A stretch of 26,848 bases of DNA from Isoetes engelmannii. Lineage: Eukaryota > Streptophyta > Lycopodiopsida > Isoetales > Isoetaceae. The position numbers and the translations under genes are program-made. Positions 19,488 to 26,848 of the stretch are shown here, piece by piece. Positions within the stretch are counted from its first letter, which is position 1; each line of letters starts with the position of its first letter. The notes beneath the pieces are model-generated. The model saw nothing but the letters and a program-made list of their open reading frames with translations. It was not told where the DNA came from and ran no database searches. Location: contig JAANSK020102240.1 of assembly GCA_011763485.2 (NCBI GenBank), positions 1-26,848 on the forward strand. Reading direction: 5' to 3'.

Positions 19488-22419
19488 ATGGAGAAGCTTT
19501 CAAAGTTGGCCAGGGTCTCTGGGAAGTCTGATCGGGCTGGGCACCGCGGGGGCAAGAAGGGCGACAAAGAAATGAAAGAGATGTGGGATTCGGTTGTTGG
19601 AGGGGATTCAGAAGTACGCTTCTTGACTAAGCTCTGAAATTTGGAGAGATTTCATACTTCTGATTACCCTTTCTGGTCTCTCAACTTAAAAAATTTGTAA
19701 TTTCTTATTACCTTTCAGGATGATCATGAAGGTGATAGGACAAACGACGACTATAATTTCATTGATGACACTGGAGTTGAACCGGATGAACGCCTTGTGG
19801 GCAGCGATGATGAAGCTGGTTCAATTGGGGACGCTCCACAGGTTTGTCTTTGGTCATTTCACTTATGATACTTTCCCTAACTTTCAGAAGTAATGTTCCA
19901 TTAACATCCTAGGCAGAAGAAGACGATGAAATTAAGAACATATTTGGTTCCAAAAGAAAAAGAAAGTCAACTGAGCGCACACCTGAAGAAATTGCAATGC
20001 TAGTAGAGCAATTTATGGCGAGGCTCGAGGTTGCAGCAGAAGAAGATGCGGAACTCAATAGACAATCAAAGCCTGCTATTAATAAGCTGAAATTACTTCC
20101 TTTGTTGGTCAATGTCCTTGAAAAGTAAGTGATTTCGGAACATAACTTGGAACATATGAGAAATTCTTACGATGGCAATAAATGTGCAGACGTCAGTTCC
20201 AACAGGAGTTTCTTGATCGGGGTATTCTTTCGGTTTTAAAAAATTGGCTTGAACCTCTTCCAGATGGTTCATTGCCAAATATGAATATCCGGCATGCAAT
20301 TTTGAAGGTTCTTACTGATGTAAGTGGCATGCAACCATTTGTTTCATTCATTGATGTTATGTTCTATTTATTATTTACTGGGAAGTTCAGTTTCCAACTC
20401 AGTCATCCTTTTAATTATATGTTGTTTTCTTTTTAGCTTCCTATTGATGTAGAATTTTGTGAAAGAAGGGAACAATTGAAGAAAAGCGGGTTGGGAAAGG
20501 TAAGTACAGCTATGACGCAGCTTGTTTACCTAGTTCCACCCTAGAATTTACTAGTTTTGGCTCATGTAAAATATCAAATGAGAGGAAGAGTAGGGGTCTT
20601 GTGTTTCCAGCCACTGAAGGCTTAAATATAAAATATTGTCCTGTTGCATTCTATACCAGCTTGAGATCTTTTCAGGGTAAAAGGTAATACCCATTGTAAT
20701 GCTGGTCTGAACCAGCTTGAGATCTTCTTTTAGGTTAATTGTACAAGGTAATACCCATCGTAATGCTGGCTGACATGGCATATTGCGCATCTATGGGTCT
20801 CTTATACAGCCAGGGGAAGGTGGTATGTCTTGGGGGCATCATATGTACATCGAGCCAATGTGGTATGGTGTAGAAATTAATAACACCAGCATGTGTTCTT
20901 GTATTAGACCATGCCAAGTGGATTTCAAATGGAAGTGTAATGTGCAATGAATTATGCCAGCATTACAGCAACTATTGCCTTGCACGATTACTCTAACTAA
21001 AGATCTCAAGCAGGTCGAAATGTCTTTTAACTGAGACTTGAACACAAGATCTCATAATTGCTAGCCCAATGAACTAGCCACCAAATCACATGGGAGGGGA
21101 CTTAATTAATGTGAACTCATTTTTTGTTTGAGGTCACCTCCTCAAATCATGGAAACCATTTCCACCTTAAAAGCTTTTATTATAGCCAGTAATGGAAAGG
21201 TCTATTTTCTGAAATGAGTTGCACTTGTAGGTGGTTATGTTTCTCTCCAAACTTGATGAAGAGACTCCAACAAATAAAAAGCTTGCCAAAGACCTAGTGC
21301 ACAAATGGGTAAAGGCTTTGCTTGCGTTGAATACTATTTTCTAACGACTGTTTGTAGTCCGACCTCACATTAAATTTTGCTAATTACAGAGCCGGCCTAT
21401 TTTTGAGAAAAGTACCCGATACGAAGAATTACGAATGCATGACGAATCTAGGCCAGCACCGAGGAAAACACCTATAAAGAAGTGAGGATCAGGAGTAAGA
21501 ACATATTATTGTTTGCGCAGTTGCACAGATAGTTTAAAAGAAGACCAACCTCTTTTGAACACAAAAGCGCTGTAGCATGGAACTAGTGATAAAAAAGTGT
21601 CGTGCATGATTTGTAATATTATATTGAAATCTAACAGTTGTATTCTTGAAACTCATGCGTTTGTTTTGATAACAGGGTGGCGACAAGGCCATCATATAAC
21701 GATGATAGAGGAGGCGACGAACTCATGGAAGATGAATCTGAGTAAGCACTTCTGTTATTATTGATTTAGTTTCTTGTCGTCTCTTTTGTGGTTTGCTGTT
21801 GATTTATGAAAAAAGCTTTTTATAGGTTTGACATAACTAAGTGTCTTAGAATGGGCGGAATGTTTGGAACGATGATACCTGATCCTTGCATGCATGTTAG
21901 ATTTATGTTGGTTATGGATCTTTAATTCTAAAAGGTGGGAGATTGGATGCAGTGAATAGCATGTGAGTTTTGAGGTCTTACTTGATACCTTTTTATTGAG
22001 CATATTGCAGAGAACTGAGGCCTGGCCAAGCTGGATATAGATACCATGCTTCAAGGCCAGAGGCAGTTCCATTGGATTTTGTTGTACGTCCAGCATCAAA
22101 GGTTGATCCTGAGGAGCTCAGGTCAACGCGAGGAAAGCAACAGAAACTAGAGGACAAACGTGCAAAGGTCTTGTACACTAAGTGCTTATTACCATTCCCC
22201 CCTATTTTGCTTTAACGGTTGCACATATGATGTATAGCTACAAATATACTCCCTGTCATCCTGTCTCTATCTGGTTCCTTCCCTTTTGTATGAGCAATGA
22301 TGACATTTTAGTTCTTGCAGATGAACAAGAAATTGCAGCAATTGAAAACCCCAAAGAAGAAGAAATTGCAAGCTGAAAAGATCAGCGTGGAAGGCCGTGG
22401 GCTTGTCAAGTTTTTCTAA
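19488..22419 (+). CDS. IWS1: IWS1/SPN1 transcription elongation factor, 10 exons
   Basis: Exons are at 19488-19613, 19719-19841, 19913-20124, 20190-20319, 20437-20499, 21231-21308, 21390-21481, 21676-21741, 22011-22167 and 22321-22419. All have GT-AG junctions with matching phase, and the total is 1146 nt (381 residues plus TAA). Landmarks are EMKEMWDSV, an acidic linker ending NFIDDTGVEPDERL, a basic KRKRKS patch, then the TFIIS N-terminal-like helical domain (LEVAAEEDAELNRQSKPAIN, LKLLPLLVNVLEK, FLDRGILSVLKNWLEPLPDG, REQLKKSGLGKVVMFLSK, KKLAKDLVHKW), SRPIFEKSTRYEELR, PLDFVVRP and the C-terminus VEGRGLVKFF. IWS1 binds Spt6 and RNA polymerase II during elongation; in Arabidopsis it also acts in brassinosteroid-responsive transcription. 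The ATG at 19488 follows an in-frame stop at 19455-19457. The N-terminus is about 100 residues shorter than Arabidopsis IWS1 as I recall it, so an upstream exon may be missed. Confidence 0.93.
20650..20785 (+). repeat. Tandem copies of a SINE-like body
   Basis: ACCAGCTTGAGATCTT followed by AGGTAATACCCAT(T/C)GTAATGCTGG occurs at about 20656-20705 and again at about 20710-20769, in the IWS1 intron 20500-21230. The same block appears inverted at about 20968-21018 within the SINE-like relic, so these are probably headless copies of that family. Confidence 0.55.
20930..21105 (-). mobile_element. tRNA-derived SINE-like relic
   Basis: Read on the minus strand from about 21105, TGGCTAGTTCATTGG (21066-21080) resembles an RNA polymerase III A box. 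GTGTTCAAGTCTC (21033-21045) matches a B box (GWTCRANNC). They are followed by a body with ACCTGCTTGAGATCTTTAG and GTAATGCTGG. The gap between the boxes is about 20 nt, shorter than in a tRNA, so the head is degenerate. No tail or target-site duplication was defined. Confidence 0.45.
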
Positions 22420-23090
22420 TTAGAGACTACATTCTCTATTTACTCCAGGTTCAAGTGTGTGAAAAATAATTTCTGTCAATCTTATTCTTCGAACGGTATG
22501 TGCAAATCAAAAGCATTGATTTCAAAGTGCTGCTATAACCATGTGCAATGGCTACTAGTATCACAGATCACAGAAATATCTCATATGACATTTCTAGCTT
22601 AGCCTTCATAAATGCGGGTCAGAAAAGGCACCCATTGTTTGTATTTTAAACGAAGTGGGCAAACTGTTGTTCCTTTCACATTTGTCTGAGAGGCGGTTAT
22701 TTAAGCCTCTTTTACTGAGGGAACCAAAAAGGTGCACATGTATTTTGCACAGGAAGGTGCATTTTTTATTTATAAATATAAATGTTTACGTGAGCTAGAC
22801 ATTTGGCTGGACAATGACGACTTTTCGTCAACAAGAACAACACAGGTTATCGTGTCACATGCTACTTGGCACTTGAAGAAAACTGTTTTGACGGGTAAGA
22901 AACCCTCCTAGATATGGCACATATGATATTAGGTTCTTTGTTGCAGACTTGTAAGACGTGCATATTTGACAAGTCACCTTGCCATCCACAATAAACCATA
23001 TGTTTTTAATTGGAGGTAATGTGTTTTTGATTGGCAGACATCCTAAAATCAACAGTCCTAGCTCTCCGAACAAAAGTGAAGGCATGAATC
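22420..23090 (+). other. IWS1 3' flank
   Basis: No coding stretch. It likely includes the IWS1 3' UTR; AATAAA occurs at 22990-22995, but this is 570 nt past the stop and may not be the signal used. The rest is AT-rich and unremarkable. Confidence 0.45.
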
Positions 23091-23094
23091 TAGG

Positions 23095-23179
23095 CAGTTT
23101 AGGGAGTTCTTGTTTGCATCTTGGAATAGCCAATAGACAGTTTAGGGAGTTCTTGTTTGCATCTTGGAATAGCCAATAG
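23095..23179 (+). repeat. 43-bp tandem duplication, two near-perfect copies
   Basis: The unit begins CAGTTTAGGGAGTTCTTG and ends GGAATAGCCAATAG. Copies start at 23095 and 23138 and appear identical over their shared length, implying a recent duplication. Confidence 0.9.
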
Positions 23180-23335
23180 TAGTAAGATTCGGAACATAAA
23201 AAACAACATCTCTTATTTTATACTATCTTCTTACATATAAAATTATATATATCTCTGACTTTTTTGGCTTTTAAAAATAACAAAAAAAATTCCAAAAAGC
23301 TTCAAATTGAAATCCGAAAAAAATTTCCGTTAATC

Positions 23336-23452
23336 AAGTTTAGATGGACTGGTATGTAATTTTGCAGGTGGCTCAAGATGTTTGCAAATGACAGTTACAA
23401 GAGCAAATACAGAAAGTGCAGTCGAAAACTAAATAGATACAGAATTTTCGTT
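23336..23452 (+). repeat. Direct repeat copy A, about 115 bp
   Basis: AGATGGACTGGTATGTAATT, GGCTCAAGATGTTTGCAAAT, AGAGCAAATACAGAAAGTGC and AACTAAATAGATACAGAATT recur at 24330-24437 in the same orientation with few differences. A related TACAGAATTT...TTAATTAAGTTTAG word flanks it on both sides (23322 and 23448). Confidence 0.85.
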
Positions 23453-23457
23453 AATTA

Positions 23458-23850
23458 AGTTTAGGTTCTTTGTATTCTCTTTGGGTTTTCTGGTTCGGCA
23501 GCTATGAGTACCAAGCCAATCCCTCCTTGAAGCCAGCGACGCTCTTGCAGAGCTTTGGAAACCACCTGAATCTCAGGCAATTTCTTGATTTCGGATGGGA
23601 CAGAGCTTTTGATGAAAGTAAACTCTTTAAGCTTCTGTAGACGTAGAGCTTCCTTCTTATTTATTTGCAAATGGCTCCTCCAAAAATGATGTTGGAGATG
23701 GCCAATTGCAAACGGTTATGAACTTCTTTGCCTTTAGGCTTAATCTGATCATAAGCCCACTTAGGCAGCTCCGTCTGAAACCTTCAAGCTCTGCAGTAGC
23801 CAGAAAGAAATCCGATATCTCCCTTTGATTCCTAAATCATTTCCATGGTC
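23458..23850 (-). pseudogene. Minus-strand coding relic, unrecognised
   Basis: Two protein-like stretches lie on the minus strand in different frames. The 69-residue one at 23461-23670 (INKKEALRLQKLKEFTF, SSVPSEIKKLPEIQVVSKAL, QERRWLQGGIGLVL) is upstream-adjacent to another (LPKWAYDQIKPKGKEVHNRL) at about 23680-23785. Composition looks like a real, soluble, basic protein. I do not recognise it. It sits between the two 115-bp direct repeats, which suggests that it is cargo of, or duplicated with, a repeat unit. Confidence 0.4.
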
Positions 23851-24089
23851 TTGGACCCTGTTCACGTACGTAGGCCTACATAGGCCTACAAAAGATAAAA
23901 CCCATTTCTGCTTTTCCATTTCAAGGGTTTCCATGCTCTAACGTGTTCTTATCAAATTTTGGCAGGTTAATGGGCACATTAGAAGCTTGCTGCTCTTCTT
24001 CAGATATCATTAGGTTTAGATAGTTTGTTCGTAAGATCTTATGCACCTGGTTTTTTCTGCAAATTTCATCAGGTTAGGGTTGCTATTGA

Positions 24090-24160
24090 AGCCCTGGCTA
24101 TGAAGCCTCCGCCATTTTATCCAAGCCCTAGCTATGAAGCCTCCGCCCTTTGGCAGTGTT
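24090..24160 (+). repeat. Short tandem duplication, about 33 bp
   Basis: AAGCCCT(G/A)GCTATGAAGCCTCCGCC occurs twice, near 24090 and 24122. Confidence 0.7.
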
Positions 24161-24327
24161 ATCTTTATTTCAGACGTTTCTTATAGTTTTGGAGATGGCT
24201 ATGGAATGCAACAAGGACGATGCTTTTTTAGGTAAGAAGAAGGTGGAAGAGAGGTTTTAGAAGCAAGATTTTCTAGGAGCAACAAACTTCCTGAATATAG
24301 CCAGGCATTTGTTTTCAGGCAAAAAAT

Positions 24328-24445
24328 AAGATGGATTGGTATGCAATTTTGCAGGTATGGCTCAAGATGTTTGCAAATGACAGTTGCAAGAGCAAATACA
24401 GAAAGTGCAGTTGAAAACTAAATAGATACAGAATTTACAGTTGGA
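24328..24445 (+). repeat. Direct repeat copy B, about 115 bp
   Basis: Partner of 23336-23452, about 1.0 kb downstream in the same orientation. The pair flanks the minus-strand relic and other unassigned sequence. No TG...CA ends, TATA box or primer site was seen, so these are not clearly LTRs. Confidence 0.8.
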
Positions 24446-25230
24446 AATTAAATGGATTCTTGCAAACACATTTGTTTCTTCATCTCGTCTCTGGTTCTTA
24501 ACCATTAACTATCGTTATCCAACTTCTATTGACTCTCCATCATGGCCACATGCCGTTTGAATCGGTAACTTCATTGCTTGCAATTTATAGAGCCAGGATG
24601 AGAAGATCATGGAAACCTATGATTGCCAGCTCCTTACCTGTTTACTGAGCGATGGCAAGAACATTTGTTGCATAGGTGGCTAGCAAAGATCAACATTGCC
24701 CAATCTGTTTAGGCATCTTAAAATTTCACAAAAGCAAATGTCTATAGCCTACTGAAATATATCCAGCCAGCATTGTGCCCTTGATTGTGCCTCATCATCC
24801 TGAAATCCAGGTTAGAATTCTATATCTTTCTGTTTGTAATTGGATAACTATTTATTACTTGCTTAAGTTTAATGTGGACAACGATACAATATTGCTATGT
24901 TGGTAAAACAAAAAATCAATCCTACATAGCAATCCAGAAAGAACATCCACGACATAGCACACCAAATTCATATATGGTCTGTAAAATAATTCCCCACTCA
25001 ACTTCCTTTGGGACACATCGTGATCCCACCTCTATCCTTGTGGTTTAACATTTCTTTGAGGCATAACATGATCCCACCTTACTCAATACTCAATGCATGT
25101 GGAACTTTTGTTCGTTCTTATATATTTCTTTGGCACAAGGATAATTTCTTCATTCATATTCCACAAGGTCAAGCACCAATCTCTGAGCTCCCTTCAAAAA
25201 TATCTATTCAACATTGACAAAGCCCTTTAC
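24446..25230. other. Intergenic, nothing recognisable
   Basis: AT-rich sequence with a loose repeat of (C/T)ATGATCCCACCT(C/T)-like words near 25018 and 25068. No gene or named element is supported. Confidence 0.5.
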
Positions 25231-25234
25231 TCAA

Positions 25235-25305
25235 GAGTCACATTTGTGCATCGGGCGCTGGCGGAGAGTCACATTTGTGCATAGAGCGCCAGCTCTGCCA
25301 GCGCC
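25235..25305 (+). repeat. Small direct and inverted repeat cluster
   Basis: AGAGTCACATTTGTGCAT occurs at 25235-25252 and again at 25265-25282 (30-bp period). GGCGCTGGC at 25254-25262 is inverted as GCCAGCGCC at 25297-25305. It lies just before the AGATTC array. Confidence 0.75.
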
Positions 25306-25344
25306 AAATTCTTGTATACAAGTGCTTGTACTATAACAGCGTAT

Positions 25345-26222
25345 CAATTCAACGAGATTCAACGAGATTCCCAAAGATATTAAGAACATTCCCTTGAATT
25401 CTCAAAGATTCTGTTGAGATTTCAATAATACCCCAAGATTTTGTTTCCTCTAGATTCTTCAAGATTCTATGTAGATTCTCTTGGATTCCCCTAGATTCCA
25501 TGAAGATTTTCTTATATTTCCAAAGATGGTAAGAAGATTCCCTTGGATTCTCAAAGATTCTATCGAGATTCCCATGATACCCAAAAATTCTGTCGAGATT
25601 CCCCTAGATTCCAAAACATAATCCCAAGATTCCTTTAGATTCCACAAGATTCTAAGTAAATTCTTTTAGATTCCCTTAGATTCTATGAAGATTCCCCTAA
25701 ATTACCCAAAATTCCATCAAGATTGTGATAGATTCTCGAAGTTTTTATGATTCCTCTAGATTCCACAAGATTGTATGTACATGCTCCTAGATTCCCTTAG
25801 ATTCTATGAAGATTCTTCCAAATTACCTAAGATTCCATCAAGATTCTGCTAGATTCTCGAATGTTTTATAAAGATTCCCATAGATTCTCTAAGATTCTTG
25901 CAAGATTCACATAGATGCCCCAACATTCCTTGTAGATTCCCATAGATCCTACAAAGACTCCCCTGGATTCTCCAAAATTCTTTCAAGATTCCCCTACATT
26001 CCCCAAGATTCTGTTGAAATTCCCCGAGATTCTCAAACATCCAATGGAGATTCCCCAAGATCCCATAAAGATTTCCCTCTGTTGAGATTCATCTAGATTT
26101 TGTTGAGATTCACCTAGATTCTCTTGAGATTCCTCCAGATTCCTCAAGATGCCATAAAGATTCTCTTAGATTCCCTTAGATCACTATACGCCTTAAAATT
26201 CTAAGATTTCAATGAGATTCTT
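25345..26222. repeat. AGATTC minisatellite with 10-11 bp period
   Basis: Dozens of degenerate units of the form AGATTCYNNN(N) run for about 878 bp. Between about 25450 and 25560 successive spacings are mostly 10 or 11 bp (for example AGATTCTTCA, AGATTCTATGT, AGATTCTCTT, GGATTCCCCT, AGATTCCATGA), averaging near 10.4 bp by eye. No unit is conserved outside the hexamer. Open frames on the minus strand here are repeat artefacts. Confidence 0.85.
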
Positions 26223-26399
26223 AGCATTTGATCCCATTGGCTCCAACTGCACTAGAACCATACTAAAGCACCACTCATTGGAAAGCTCTCGACGAGAGGA
26301 ATCCAACGGCGTGGGCCCCACCTCAATCTGACACTATCACTCCAAGATACAGCCATTTGAATGCGAGGAACTAAATTGAAGCTTCTCAAGAAGCTTTCA

Positions 26400-26530
26400 T
26401 AATAAATATGGTGCCATCTCACTACTTTTTTTAATAAATAAGGGTGACACCTCACCACCTTTATAATTAATAACTAATTAATAAGGCTGACACCTCAACT
26501 CTTTTAATATAAATAATAATTTAATTAAAA
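26400..26530. repeat. AT-rich repeat with GACACCTCA motifs
   Basis: GGTGCCATCTCACTAC, GGGTGACACCTCACCACC and GGCTGACACCTCAACTC recur at roughly 30-50 bp, separated by AATAAATAA-type AT-rich spacers. It precedes the GC-rich repeat at the end of the window. Confidence 0.6.
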
Positions 26531-26564
26531 AGTTTGAATGGCCAAGATTTATCCTTCCCCTTTT

Positions 26565-26848
26565 GATCTAACGGCCGAGATTTCCTGCACCAAGGGGGCT
26601 GCTTGGGGTGGCAAACCGAGGTGGCTTCACCCAAGCCGTCCATTTGATCCAACGGCCGAGATTTGCTGCACCACAAGGGGGCTCCTTGGGGGTGGGAAAA
26701 TAAGATAAAGGGGTTGCTTAAATCAATGGCCAAGATTTAATTTTCTTTTTTTATCCAACGGCCGAGATTTCCTGCACCAAGGGGGCTGCTTGGGGTGGCA
26801 AAATAAAATAAGGGGGCTGCTTGGGGTGGCAAATTGAGGTGGCTTCAC
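26565..26848. repeat. ACGGCCGAGATTT tandem repeat, runs off end
   Basis: The core (T/C)AACGGCCGAGATTT(C/G)CTG followed by CACCAAGGGGGCTGCTTGGG and GTGGCAAA occurs at about 26568-26612, 26649-26695 and 26755-26802. A shorter GGGGGCTGCTTGGGGTGGCA copy lies at about 26813. GAGGTGGCTTCAC closes two of the units (26620 and 26836). The array continues past the window. Confidence 0.85.

Noticed and set aside
21033-21080. Functional tRNA gene on the minus strand
   Set aside because: A-box and B-box-like motifs are present, but the spacing is too short, no acceptor-stem pairing is evident and the flank matches a dispersed repeat body.
25459-26058. Minus-strand open frames of 62 and 69 codons in the AGATTC array
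   Set aside because: They arise because the repeat unit rarely contains stops on that strand. Their sequence is only the translated repeat (NLRES- and GI-type words) and they have no flanking gene signals.
25345-26222. CRISPR-like array
   Set aside because: The unit is 10-11 bp and degenerate with no constant repeat or spacers, and the genome is a plant nuclear genome.

Overview
This window is a piece of a repeat-rich land-plant nuclear genome, probably a species with long introns such as a fern, gymnosperm or other large-genome plant; the sequence does not settle which. The evidence is two intron-containing plant genes with GT-AG splice sites, copia-type LTR fossils with the plant initiator-Met-tRNA primer site TGGTATCAGAGCC, and AT-rich non-coding DNA. 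ARP9-type actin-related proteins are known from plants. There is no bacterial gene organisation.

Layout. Positions 1-1210 hold a decayed coding remnant that I do not recognise. Positions 1293-3060 hold LTR-derived fossils in both orientations. Gene 1 (+ strand, exons between 3479 and 13299) is the C-terminal two thirds of an ARP9-like actin-related protein in 13 exons. Its first roughly 200 residues were not found. Its introns carry a 0.4-kb duplicated repeat (3946-4350 and 5052-5478) and a copia fossil with a gag remnant (about 7540-9830). Positions 13300-16330 are intergenic, with small tandem duplications. Positions 16357-18170 hold a decayed pogo-like DDE_1 DNA transposon on the + strand. 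A 44-nt G-rich tract (18483-18526) and a CpG-dense stretch (18895-19160) precede gene 2. Gene 2 (+ strand, 19488-22419) is a complete-looking 10-exon IWS1/SPN1 transcription elongation factor of 381 residues. One of its introns holds a tRNA-derived SINE-like relic and related repeats. Positions 22420-26848 appear gene-free: a 43-bp tandem duplication, a 115-bp direct repeat pair about 1 kb apart, a minus-strand coding relic, an 878-bp array of AGATTC units spaced about 10-11 bp apart, and a GC-rich tandem repeat built on ACGGCCGAGATTT that runs off the end.

Both intact genes act on chromatin or transcription (actin-related protein; Spt6/RNA polymerase II elongation partner). They lie head to tail about 6.2 kb apart with a transposon between them, and nothing shows that they are co-regulated. 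I saw no clearly novel gene system. The most unusual structure is the helically phased AGATTC array at 25345-26222.
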